A stretch of DNA of 32,115 bases from a virus, in IMG/VR virus record IMGVR_UViG_3300027970_000090, positions 1-32,115 of that record; one strand, given 5' to 3'. Positions 7,158 through 14,600 of the stretch are shown piece by piece (positions within the stretch are counted from its first letter, which is position 1; the number at the start of each line of letters is the position of its first letter). The notes beneath the pieces are model-generated. The model was not told the origin of the DNA and did no database searches. It saw only the letters and a program-made list of their open reading frames with translations. The translations under genes and the position numbers were made by a program.

Positions 7158-7814
7158 TTGAATAATATTACGCAGCAAGAAAAAAATATTTATAATTGCT
7201 ACTTAAAACATTACAGGAAAGGACTGCCGTTCCAACCTAGAAAAGATTTTTCAGACATTGATTACACTAATATAGTGCTTCTGCGTAAACTCAATGCGTT
7301 TTTCAATAAATTTCCTCATATTACATATGACGATTTTTTAGGAGCACCAAATTTCTTACATCCGGACGAAAAATGCCCTCCTCTCAACTTTTTCATAACT
7401 AGACCAGCAATTAAATCATATTCGTTGGCTATTAAAAAGCGAGAAGACGAATCTCCCGAAAAACAGCTTGACAAAATCAAAGAAAGTTTTCATTATATCG
7501 CAATGTTTTGTTTAAAAAACAATCTTTTCTTGGAAGATTACCTTAGCCATAAAACCCATAGCATGCCTACATGGATGCAACATTATAGAGAACATCATGT
7601 AAATCCATATGCCTTCTTTGAATTGGGAGATTTTAATAAATTTAAAATTATGAATGAAGAGGAGCGAATCGTATGGTCTGGAGATTTTTTTGAAAAAATT
7701 GATTCGTATCGGACTCGATATTATAACAGCGAAAGGACAAAAATCCTTGTAAAAGAAGCTGCTAATAAAATAAAAAATTTTCTAAAAAAAGAGTTGCAAA
7801 CTTCAAGAGTTTGA
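7158..7814 (+). CDS. 59: Probable helicase loader (T4 gp59-like)
   Basis: gp59 loads the gp41 helicase onto gp32-coated forked DNA. The assignment rests on three things: length (218 residues, T4 217), position directly before the gp32 gene as in T4, and overall pattern. The N-terminal part (YNCYLKHYRKGLPFQPRKDF) parallels the T4 YKLYLMIKQHMNGKYD region. The C-terminal half has the same layout of aromatic helices (YREHHVNPYAFFELGDFNKF, then IVWSGDFFEKIDSYRTRY). The basic, aromatic composition suits a DNA-binding protein. The start is a TTG at 7158; no in-frame ATG precedes about residue 112, so a rare start is required. The frame is the same as the preceding gene, three bases after its TAA. 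Assignment is good but based on pattern rather than catalytic motifs. Confidence 0.72.
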   Translation: MNNITQQEKNIYNCYLKHYRKGLPFQPRKDFSDIDYTNIVLLRKLNAFFNKFPHITYDDFLGAPNFLHPDEKCPPLNFFITRPAIKSYSLAIKKREDESPEKQLDKIKESFHYIAMFCLKNNLFLEDYLSHKTHSMPTWMQHYREHHVNPYAFFELGDFNKFKIMNEEERIVWSGDFFEKIDSYRTRYYNSERTKILVKEAANKIKNFLKKELQTSRV

Positions 7815-7834
7815 GCTAATATTTAGAAGCATAG

Positions 7835-7865
7835 AAACAACAAAATAACACAATACAAAATATAT
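7835..7865 (+). promoter_or_regulatory. G-free leader before gp32, possible autoregulatory site
   Basis: From 7835 to the ATG there is no G; the sequence is A/C/T only and very A-rich, so the leader RNA should be unstructured. T4 gp32 represses its own translation by coating an unstructured A/U-rich leader. The same could apply here; no pseudoknot was identified upstream. Confidence 0.35.
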
Positions 7866-8718
7866 GAAATATACAAGTAACCTATTCGAGTCCATTAAAG
7901 AGGCTCTTAACAAGAAAACAACATCAGAGAATGCCAACTATAAGGACTTCCTAAAGTTGGAGGTCGGAAACAGCTATGTAGTTCGTTTGGTTCCTAATCT
8001 AAACGCTCCGGAGAGGACGATGTATCACTACTATCATCACATTTGGAAGAGCATCATTACAACTCAGTTGGTATCCGTTCTCTGTCCGAATACATACGGA
8101 GAGACTTGTCCTATTGACGAATATCGTTCTAAGATTTATAACACCAAGAATGAAGCGGAAATTGAAAGGATCAAACCTATTCGTAGGAATGAGAATTGGC
8201 TTTGTAATGTATTTGTTGTAAAGGATCCAACAAATCCAGAAAATCAAGGTCAGATGAAAGTTCTTCGCTTCGGTAAACAACTTTATAATGTAATCTCTGC
8301 TGCAATTAGTGGTGATGATTCTGATGAATTTGGTTCAAAGGTATTCGATCTTTCGGAAAACGGATGCAGTCTTCGTATTAAGGTAGAAGGAAATGATGGT
8401 GGGTACCCTCAATACACCGCATCTAGGTTTATGTCTCCATCCGCACTTGAGGGAGTTGATGATATTGAACAGCTATATGCGTCTGCTAAGGATCTTGATA
8501 CTGTTTTTGAACATAAGACAAGGGAAGAGATTCAGGCTACTTTGAATACTCATTTCTTGGGTCAGGAAGAAAGTTTTGCTCCTACAAACAAGACAATTGT
8601 TGAGGATGTAGAGGAAGATTTTATTCCAGTAACTAAAAGGGCAGATAACGTCATTGAACGAAACTCGGATGAGTTGTCTAATGATGATAAAATTCAAGAC
8701 ATTCTAAAGGATCTGTAA
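7864..8718 (+). CDS. 32: Single-stranded DNA-binding protein (T4 gp32-like)
   Basis: gp32 coats single-stranded DNA and organises replication and recombination. The 284-residue protein (T4 301) has a basic N-terminal region and an OB-type core with aromatic residues (NSYVVRLVPNL, MYHYYHHIWKS). A zinc-site region lies at residues 58-85 (HH, then CPNTYGETCPIDEY), and the C-terminus is long and acidic (VEDVEEDFIP to DDKIQDILKDL), which in T4 recruits partner proteins. In T4 the zinc ligands are one His and three Cys; here only Cys74 and Cys82 are seen and Asp85 occupies the third cysteine position, so zinc binding is altered or lost. It lies directly after the gp59-like gene, as in T4, and one base before the next ORF. 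Confidence 0.85.
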   Translation: MKYTSNLFESIKEALNKKTTSENANYKDFLKLEVGNSYVVRLVPNLNAPERTMYHYYHHIWKSIITTQLVSVLCPNTYGETCPIDEYRSKIYNTKNEAEIERIKPIRRNENWLCNVFVVKDPTNPENQGQMKVLRFGKQLYNVISAAISGDDSDEFGSKVFDLSENGCSLRIKVEGNDGGYPQYTASRFMSPSALEGVDDIEQLYASAKDLDTVFEHKTREEIQATLNTHFLGQEESFAPTNKTIVEDVEEDFIPVTKRADNVIERNSDELSNDDKIQDILKDL

Positions 8719-8719
8719 T

Positions 8720-9217
8720 ATGCAAAATCGAGAAGAAGTTATTGAAGCTGCAATGCTCGCACGTATGGTTGGTTCACACCTTATCGGTGTGGACCAACTG
8801 ACCACAGAGCGTTCTAATAATCCAGCAAATAAAATTAACATGGAGAACTTTGTTGCTCCATTGTTAGGCAAACAAACACATTCACAGACCTTTATTGATC
8901 CGAGATCGGCTTCTCCTGAAATGGTAAAGGCATACGAAGGCTTGAATGAATTGGCACTGAGATCTGTTCCAGATCCTATCATGAGTCACCCACAACCAAA
9001 TACAGCACCATTAATGCCGCAAGTAGCTAATTTAGCGATTCACACACCGGAACCCATTAAAAATATGCAACACCAACCATCAGATTCGTTGAATACTTTT
9101 GATGGATATTCTTGGCGTAAAGAAGATATCGGTTCTATTAAAAATTCATTGAAAAATATTGACAAAACTTTGGCGAAGATGTTTACTCTTTTAAAAGAAA
9201 AAGAAACTAATGTCTAA
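8720..9217 (+). CDS. Uncharacterised protein between gp32 and clamp genes
   Basis: This 165-residue protein is not recognised. Residues 1-45 look helical (REEVIEAAMLARMVGSHLIG). The middle (60-125) is rich in Pro, Asn and Gln and likely disordered. The end (SIKNSLKNIDKTLAKMFTLL, about 138-157) forms an amphipathic helix that could be a coiled coil or partner-binding segment. It starts one base after the gp32 stop, with AAGGA about eight bases upstream (one of the few Shine-Dalgarno-like sequences, inside the gp32 end). It overlaps the clamp gene start by eight bases. Tight packing between gp32 and the clamp suggests a replication-associated role, but no function can be assigned. Confidence 0.8.
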   Translation: MQNREEVIEAAMLARMVGSHLIGVDQLTTERSNNPANKINMENFVAPLLGKQTHSQTFIDPRSASPEMVKAYEGLNELALRSVPDPIMSHPQPNTAPLMPQVANLAIHTPEPIKNMQHQPSDSLNTFDGYSWRKEDIGSIKNSLKNIDKTLAKMFTLLKEKETNV

Positions 9218-9959
9218 ATTAATACCAATCCCAAAATCATTTTTAGAACGACTATTAAAACCTGTAAATAGATTAACAGAAAGTTGTATTTTAAAAACCG
9301 ATAATCAAGGTTTATATACTATATGTTCTTCACCGGACAGTACTGTTATCTTATATGCTAGAGTAAAGCTTCCTAATGATGTTGAGAATCCTGTTAGGTT
9401 GAATTTAATAAACGTAAAAAAACTTTTGTGTGGATTGGATTGTTTAGGAAGTGATGGAGAATTTTCGATAGAATATACAGAAAATAACATAAAATGTTCT
9501 AATACTCTGGATGGGGAAAATACTCATTTTAAATATCACTTGGTAGATGATAGTGTCATTCGAGAATGTCCTGTCAATATCAATAAGATTTCTAAATTGA
9601 ATTTTGATACAGAGTTTTTAGTATCTAGCAATAAAATAAAACAGATAATGGCTGGATATGCATTTGCTTCTGATACAACAAAAATATACTTTTATAGCAA
9701 AGATGATGGTGTATATGCAGAGATTAATGATAAAACATTATCAAATGTGGATAACATAACATTAAAAGTTTCTAATACTTTTAGTGGAGTAGAAATTACA
9801 GAAGCAGTTCCTATAAATACTGAAGTTTTTAAAAATCTTGCAACTTGCAGAACTGACGTTAAAATAAAAATTAACAATGAATACAAAGTATTTGTCTTTC
9901 AAAATAAGGATGATAACGATGTAGAATTAAAATATATCGTATCAGCCCTTGTAAAGTAA
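9210..9959 (+). CDS. 45: Sliding clamp, DNA polymerase processivity factor (T4 gp45-like)
   Basis: The trimeric clamp tethers the polymerase to DNA, and in T4 it also activates late transcription by sliding to RNA polymerase. The 249-residue protein (T4 228) shows the repeated clamp pattern. It opens with a helix (IPKSFLERLLKPVNRL), then ILKTDNQGLYTICSSPDSTVILYARV. The interdomain region carries LNLINVKKLLCGLDCL, and the second half repeats with FLVSSNKIKQIMAGYAFAS. The C-terminus ends in VELKYIVSALVK. It overlaps the preceding ORF by eight bases and so is co-transcribed. Clamp-like tails in the polymerase and the 133-residue protein are potential partners. In T4 the clamp sits with the loader genes 44/62; these are not in this window. 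Confidence 0.88.
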   Translation: MSKLIPIPKSFLERLLKPVNRLTESCILKTDNQGLYTICSSPDSTVILYARVKLPNDVENPVRLNLINVKKLLCGLDCLGSDGEFSIEYTENNIKCSNTLDGENTHFKYHLVDDSVIRECPVNINKISKLNFDTEFLVSSNKIKQIMAGYAFASDTTKIYFYSKDDGVYAEINDKTLSNVDNITLKVSNTFSGVEITEAVPINTEVFKNLATCRTDVKIKINNEYKVFVFQNKDDNDVELKYIVSALVK

Positions 9960-9987
9960 TAACTAAAAAATAAATAATATTAATCTT

Positions 9988-10311
9988 ATGTCAAAAAACA
10001 GAGTAACAATATGCAGCTACTTCATTAAACGTCTTCGTGACAGTGGATATGTAGTAGATAAACTATTCAATGATTATGCAGATTCCGATCCACGTAGTTG
10101 GACGGCAATTGTAGATCCTACGGTGGCTTCTATATTAGTAACTTGCTATAATAATCACAATGATTTAGGTGAAGAATATTTTGAAATGCATGATGGGGGG
10201 CAATTCATTCCAGAGCGATTTAAAATTAAAACAAGTTCTATCGAGGTTATTGTTGAATATCTTGTAAAATTTAATATCAACAACAAAGCCTCGACATATG
10301 CAGGAGCGTAA
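9988..10311 (+). CDS. Small uncharacterised protein downstream of the clamp
   Basis: This 107-residue protein is not assigned. It looks like a compact globular fold: a basic N-terminal helix (ICSYFIKRLRDSGYVVDKLF), DPRSWTAIVDPTVASILVTC in the middle, EMHDGGQFIPERFKIKTSS, and a final helix (IEVIVEYLVKFNINNKAS). It follows the clamp after 28 AT-rich bases that include AATAAATA (9969-9976), a possible late-type element. The next gene overlaps its end by 14 bases. Its place between the clamp and the tail genes could suit either a regulatory or a virion role; nothing in the sequence decides this. Confidence 0.8.
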   Translation: MSKNRVTICSYFIKRLRDSGYVVDKLFNDYADSDPRSWTAIVDPTVASILVTCYNNHNDLGEEYFEMHDGGQFIPERFKIKTSSIEVIVEYLVKFNINNKASTYAGA

Positions 10312-10702
10312 AAAACCTTCAAGGAAAAAAAAAGAAACAATAACACCATCATTATCCTCTACACCAAATGTAGAGGATAATGAATCTTGCATTAAGAATG
10401 TAAGAGATGTAGTTTTTTCTTCTATGAATGACATAGAGCTTCAAAAGGCTCTAGACAATTTTCTTAAGAAAAATATTAAAGATAAAAATTTAATAGTAAG
10501 AGATTTGAGCATTCTTCGCAACGTTATAACAGAGTATCTCGATGCTTATATATTGTTTGGATATAATTTAGAAGGAGAGAGGGTAATTGTTCAACAGTTT
10601 AAAACCCCAAAGGACCGAGATGCTATAATGGACTTCTTAAAAACTATATTTTTAAGACAACAGCATGAAAATTTTTTGGATGATGAGGGATACGAGGATT
10701 AA
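10298..10702 (+). CDS. Uncharacterised basic-then-acidic protein containing a perfect DNA hairpin
   Basis: This 134-residue protein is not recognised. The first 13 residues are strongly basic (MQERKKPSRKKKE), followed by a Ser/Thr/Pro stretch encoded by the inverted repeat at 10349-10383. Residues 40-125 are helical (NVRDVVFSSMNDIELQKALD; LIVRDLSILRNVITEYLDAY), and the end is acidic (NFLDDEGYED). A basic start plus an acidic hydrophobic end recalls small transcription cofactors such as T4 gp33, but no convincing similarity was found. The ATG overlaps the previous stop by 14 bases; there is a six-base gap to the next gene. Confidence 0.78.
   Translation: MQERKKPSRKKKETITPSLSSTPNVEDNESCIKNVRDVVFSSMNDIELQKALDNFLKKNIKDKNLIVRDLSILRNVITEYLDAYILFGYNLEGERVIVQQFKTPKDRDAIMDFLKTIFLRQQHENFLDDEGYED
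10349..10383. repeat. Perfect 15-bp inverted repeat inside a coding region
   Basis: Arms 10349-10363 (TCATTATCCTCTACA) and 10369-10383 (TGTAGAGGATAATGA) are exact complements around the loop CCAAA. It lies near the 5' end of the 134-residue gene and would form a stable RNA hairpin. No T-tract follows on the + strand, so it is not a normal terminator. It could be an attenuator, a processing site or a protein-binding site. Confidence 0.9.
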
Positions 10703-10708
10703 TATATT

Positions 10709-11467
10709 ATGTCTAATAGCTTTGTAAATTTAAATTTATTTCCGAGTGCAACCGCAACAAGCGGGTATAGAACTTGGCTTAATGAAATTGTTAAAACCGC
10801 AGGAATAGAAGATTTTGATCCTGTTTTAAAACCAATTAAAACACCCAATGGATATGTTAATGAAGATGGAACTCCCTATAAAGAATTTGATTATCTGCAA
10901 ACTATTCCAGACTTTTCATTATTGAGCGGAGTTGGAGATTATAGATATTCTTTGGGTCATATGGTTTCTTCTGCATTAGAAACCTTTCTTCCTAGAATTT
11001 TATTATATACAGAAGTAGCACAGGCAGGTGGATGTCAGGTTATAGAAAATTATGTTTGTGATGCCGATGGCGTTCCTATTAAACAATTAGAAACTACATG
11101 TCCGGTGGGTACAACATTGGACATAATAAATCCACAGGAAGTTTTAGACTTTGTATTTACAAAATATAATACGAAAAAAACAGAAGACATTCAAGCTTTT
11201 TATAATTATATAAACGATAATTACATTAAGAATGGATTTATAGTTGAAATTTGTCAAATTGATAAATTTCCATATTTTATTTTTTTAAGATTACGAAAAG
11301 AAAATGAAACAAAATATATAAAATATCATTACGATGATAGAACCGATGTATCTATTTTGTTCAAAACTCCTATTATATACATAGCACAAAAAGATGCAAC
11401 AGATTCTGATATATTAGAAGCATTGCAAGCAGAAATTCCCTTATATAATACTCGCCTAACAATTTAA
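10709..11467 (+). CDS. Uncharacterised protein at the end of the + strand block
   Basis: This 252-residue protein is not recognised. Residues 1-60 begin like a virion or baseplate-associated protein (SFVNLNLFPSATATSGYRTW). It has a hydrophobic helix (SALETFLPRILLYTEVA, about 89-105), four cysteines between about 109 and 131 and one more near 182, and a C-terminal half of alternating strands (FIVEICQIDKFPYFIFLRLR). It is the last gene before the convergent tail operon and overlaps the end of the spike gene by 12 bases, with no terminator between them. That position, facing baseplate genes, hints at a structural role, but this is only context. Confidence 0.82.
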   Translation: MSNSFVNLNLFPSATATSGYRTWLNEIVKTAGIEDFDPVLKPIKTPNGYVNEDGTPYKEFDYLQTIPDFSLLSGVGDYRYSLGHMVSSALETFLPRILLYTEVAQAGGCQVIENYVCDADGVPIKQLETTCPVGTTLDIINPQEVLDFVFTKYNTKKTEDIQAFYNYINDNYIKNGFIVEICQIDKFPYFIFLRLRKENETKYIKYHYDDRTDVSILFKTPIIYIAQKDATDSDILEALQAEIPLYNTRLTI

Positions 11468-13453
11468 TGCAGATGCTGGTAATGTATTTGCAGGGATTGT
11501 ATAATTTCCCGTTATAGGTGTTGTTGTAGTGCCTTCGTAGACTACACTAAATTGTGGTGGGGGAATTAGATTTCCACCAGAATCTCTTTTAATGTTGTAT
11601 GGAATGTAATTTAATCCACTAAAAGGATCTAAAGCATTTAATCCATATTTTTCGTTTCTATTTTTGGTGTATAATCCACCACCACCGCAACCACCGGATT
11701 TCGACTTAGGACCCGGTGCTGAGCTATCTCCGTGTACTGGACTCGGAGTTGGAATAGAACTTCCTCCCATTCTTTCTTGCCCCCATGCCTTTCTGTCATT
11801 CCAAAAACTTGCTTTTGGAACTGTTGTGCTATGAGTATGATCTTCTCCAACTCTTGTATGGTTGTGTTTAAAATTCCAAACAGACATATAAAACAGCCCA
11901 ACGCCTATTCCGGTTTGCTCTAATTCTATGGTCATTGCCATCATTATAGTATCATAAATTTCACAAATTAAAGAATATATTCCAGCTATTGTCATTATAT
12001 AACCAGTCATTACATATCTAAATATAATATCTTTTACTAAATTTCCAATTGAAAGTGTAACGGCACTTCCAACCCAATTTGGACCTTCTATTTTAAATTT
12101 AGAAGGAGAACTAACCGTGCTTTCTGTTCTCATACTAGGAACAATTAAATATGGACATGATAAAGCACCATCCATTGTTACATGTCCTTTGAATGAGGCA
12201 TCACCTCTGACGTTAAACGAGCCATTAATCATGGTATGCTGAGATTGCACAACAAATCCACTATCGCCACTCATATCGTTAGCATCCATGTATATATTTT
12301 TGCCTTTAATTGTAGTGACATTAGCAGAACCAAAAACAGCTTCTCCTTCATTGGCATTTAAAACCATGTCACCAGCCATTACATTAAATCTTCCAGAGGT
12401 TTGGATATCAACACCGGGAGATCCTGCATTAATTGTAAAATTATTTGCAACATCAAACATCACACTGCCATGGGTTCTTTGTGGAGGGCAAAATACAACT
12501 TTTTCGCAACTTCCCTTACTTCCCATGGCTAAAACGTGACCATTGCCATTTTTCCCCGGCATGAAATACAATCCAAATACATTATGTCCTTTTTTCTTAT
12601 AAGCAGGAACTGTATTTTTCTTTAATCCCGATTTAAAAACAACATCAGTTTTATATGGAACAATTTCTGCACCACCAGAACCTAATTGTTTTGAATATTT
12701 TGAAATATTCTCTGAATTATCTTTTATTGCCTGTGCAGTTGCCTTATCAGCAGCCTTGGTTGCTGCTACAGGCGATTCTATTTGTCCTCCTTTACATGCA
12801 GGACTTCCACAACCACTTGGTCCGGTAAGTGCTATGTTTTTTTTAGGAGTTAATATAGGAGATATTAATGTTTTTGCTAAAAACTCAAGTACATCTAAAG
12901 GAAAGCAAAAATACGGTATTACATATTTTCTAATACACGCAAATAAATTTTGAACTAAAGAACTATGGTTATCAACTAAGTGAGTAACATTGCAAATAGG
13001 ACATGCAACCATTGCTCCTTTTTTATCCATTGCAGCTAGTCTTGCTTCTTGTATTTTAGCAGTTGCTTCTTGAAGTTTTGTTGCAGCTTCGACTTCAGAA
13101 TCCCCCTGTTTTCCTTTTATATTTTTTACATCACCTTTTGCATAAGATGTAGTAGAACCAGAGACAACTTCTTGTTTATTTCCTTTAATACTAAGATTAA
13201 AATGTTTATTAGAACCTAATGTTAAATTCTCCGCAGCATTTATTAAAATATGACCACCAGAAGATATTCTTATTTTGGACTGAGCCTTTTCGTTATTTGA
13301 TAATTCTATATAAGAATCATCTCTAACAACATTTGATTTTTTTTTATCGAAAGACCTATAAACCGCAAAAATCAATCCACCAATTTTTGTAAAAATTGAA
13401 TGATCTTCTTTTTCATAATTTTTGTCTAAGACAGGATTTGGTATCTTTGCCAT
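11456..13453 (-). CDS. Tail spike/needle protein, beta-helical (gp5 C-terminal-like)
   Basis: This 665-residue protein is probably the membrane-piercing needle under the baseplate hub. Short strand-turn repeats typical of gp5/VgrG triple beta-helices fill residues 60-112 (HILINAAENLTLG, NLSIKGNKQEVVSGS, GDVKNIKG) and 330-430 (NNFTINAGSPG, RFNVMAGDMVLNA, FNVRGDASFKGHV). Between them are a short coiled coil (120-142), a Cys/His region (CPIC 151-154, His158, CGSPAC 215-220) and a hydrophobic stretch (172-200). A second helical hydrophobic segment (462-525) precedes HNH and HTH (530-541), resembling the metal-binding tip of contractile spikes. The tail is glycine-, serine- and proline-rich. It lies 24 bases after the gp5-like OB/enzyme gene; together they look like one gp5 split in two. 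A TATAAAAA (13455-13462) precedes the ATG. Confidence 0.75.
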   Translation of the reverse strand: MAKIPNPVLDKNYEKEDHSIFTKIGGLIFAVYRSFDKKKSNVVRDDSYIELSNNEKAQSKIRISSGGHILINAAENLTLGSNKHFNLSIKGNKQEVVSGSTTSYAKGDVKNIKGKQGDSEVEAATKLQEATAKIQEARLAAMDKKGAMVACPICNVTHLVDNHSSLVQNLFACIRKYVIPYFCFPLDVLEFLAKTLISPILTPKKNIALTGPSGCGSPACKGGQIESPVAATKAADKATAQAIKDNSENISKYSKQLGSGGAEIVPYKTDVVFKSGLKKNTVPAYKKKGHNVFGLYFMPGKNGNGHVLAMGSKGSCEKVVFCPPQRTHGSVMFDVANNFTINAGSPGVDIQTSGRFNVMAGDMVLNANEGEAVFGSANVTTIKGKNIYMDANDMSGDSGFVVQSQHTMINGSFNVRGDASFKGHVTMDGALSCPYLIVPSMRTESTVSSPSKFKIEGPNWVGSAVTLSIGNLVKDIIFRYVMTGYIMTIAGIYSLICEIYDTIMMAMTIELEQTGIGVGLFYMSVWNFKHNHTRVGEDHTHSTTVPKASFWNDRKAWGQERMGGSSIPTPSPVHGDSSAPGPKSKSGGCGGGGLYTKNRNEKYGLNALDPFSGLNYIPYNIKRDSGGNLIPPPQFSVVYEGTTTTPITGNYTIPANTLPASALNC

Positions 13454-13477
13454 ATTTTTATAAACATATTTAGTTGT

Positions 13478-14599
13478 TTATGTTGAACCTTCAATAGCAG
13501 ATGCAAAATAAACAGGTCTTTGTATATCTCCACCATAAAAGAAAACCCAAACCTTGGCACTTTCATTCGGAACCGAAACTGTTCCATTAGGAGAACCGGA
13601 AGCGGAAGAATATGTATTATTGTTTCTTGCAGCTTGTCCGTTTTTAGGATCATTTTGAGAATCTATAATGTTTGCATTTGAAGAATCTACGGATGGAATA
13701 TTGTTTATGCCTAAATTATCAACATCTGCTCCAAAATAAGCCTTAACTCTTTTTTTATCTGCTTCTTCTATGTTATAAATTTCACCACCACTTCTTGCAG
13801 TTTCTATTCCCAATCCTATACCAAGAGGAACTAATTTATTAACAACATCGTATTCTTGATCATTTCCTGTAGCATAATTTGAATAATTTGAACCTTGTAA
13901 AACAGTACCATAAATTGTATTATCATATTTATTATTAAGAGTTTCGTTCGGAGAATATGACATTTTTTGTTGTGTTCTAGACCCATAATACGCTTTAATA
14001 GAATCTATTCCATCTGCATTTCTTAGTGCTATTCTATTCATAACACTCTCAGCAAACATTATCTGTGCCTGTTCGCCCTGCGATCCAACTTCCGCTTCTA
14101 ATACAGAATAAAACCAAGCCTTTTTAGCAGGATCTTCCAATTCTTTAACAAATCTTTGTCTTAATTCTTTAATTTTAGGATCTATGGTAGGAGAATTTTG
14201 AAATGTTGTTTTATTACCTTCAATATTTGATGTTAATAATGCAGTTGAATTGGGATTTACCATAGATACTCCTCCCATTGCATCAAAACCTGCAAATGTT
14301 GGAGTTCCGGTATTATTCACCTCAACCTTTCCGGTAGAAGAATTAGAAGTTACTGATGTTGCACCTCCAAATATCGGAGCCGCATATTCTGCCCATGGAA
14401 GAGTTTGTTTTAATCTATCTAAAACACCATATTTTTGTAAATCTACAGTAGTTCTAAATGTTACATCTTTTAATTTATTATTCCAATCCGCAAATAAAGT
14501 ATTTGTTAAATATGGAATAAAAACTTGAACTCTTTTTCTTCCTTCTGGATCATTATTACTAATGACCATTCCTAAATGATTTCCAAAAACAGGTTCCAT
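13478..14599 (-). CDS. 5: Baseplate hub protein with OB-fold and cell-wall hydrolase-like domain (gp5 N-terminal-like)
   Basis: T4 gp5 joins the hub to the spike and digests peptidoglycan. This 373-residue protein has the N-terminal OB pattern (NHLGMVISNNDPEGRKRVQV, 7-26; LPWAEYAAPI, 67-76) and its closing part near the C-terminus (AKVWVFFYGGDIQRPVYFAS, 348-367). Between them, at about 160-290, lies a domain with AEVGSQGEQAQIMFAESVMN (169-188), then YATGN (242-246) and GIGLGIETARSGG. These resemble cell-wall hydrolase domains with a conserved Glu in EAEVG and AESVMNR; the fold differs from T4 gp5 lysozyme. The beta-helix is missing from this polypeptide and is encoded by the next gene. The start is one base after the stop of the preceding gene. 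Function is inferred from the OB pattern and context. Confidence 0.75.
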   Translation of the reverse strand: MEPVFGNHLGMVISNNDPEGRKRVQVFIPYLTNTLFADWNNKLKDVTFRTTVDLQKYGVLDRLKQTLPWAEYAAPIFGGATSVTSNSSTGKVEVNNTGTPTFAGFDAMGGVSMVNPNSTALLTSNIEGNKTTFQNSPTIDPKIKELRQRFVKELEDPAKKAWFYSVLEAEVGSQGEQAQIMFAESVMNRIALRNADGIDSIKAYYGSRTQQKMSYSPNETLNNKYDNTIYGTVLQGSNYSNYATGNDQEYDVVNKLVPLGIGLGIETARSGGEIYNIEEADKKRVKAYFGADVDNLGINNIPSVDSSNANIIDSQNDPKNGQAARNNNTYSSASGSPNGTVSVPNESAKVWVFFYGGDIQRPVYFASAIEGST

Positions 14600-14600
14600 A

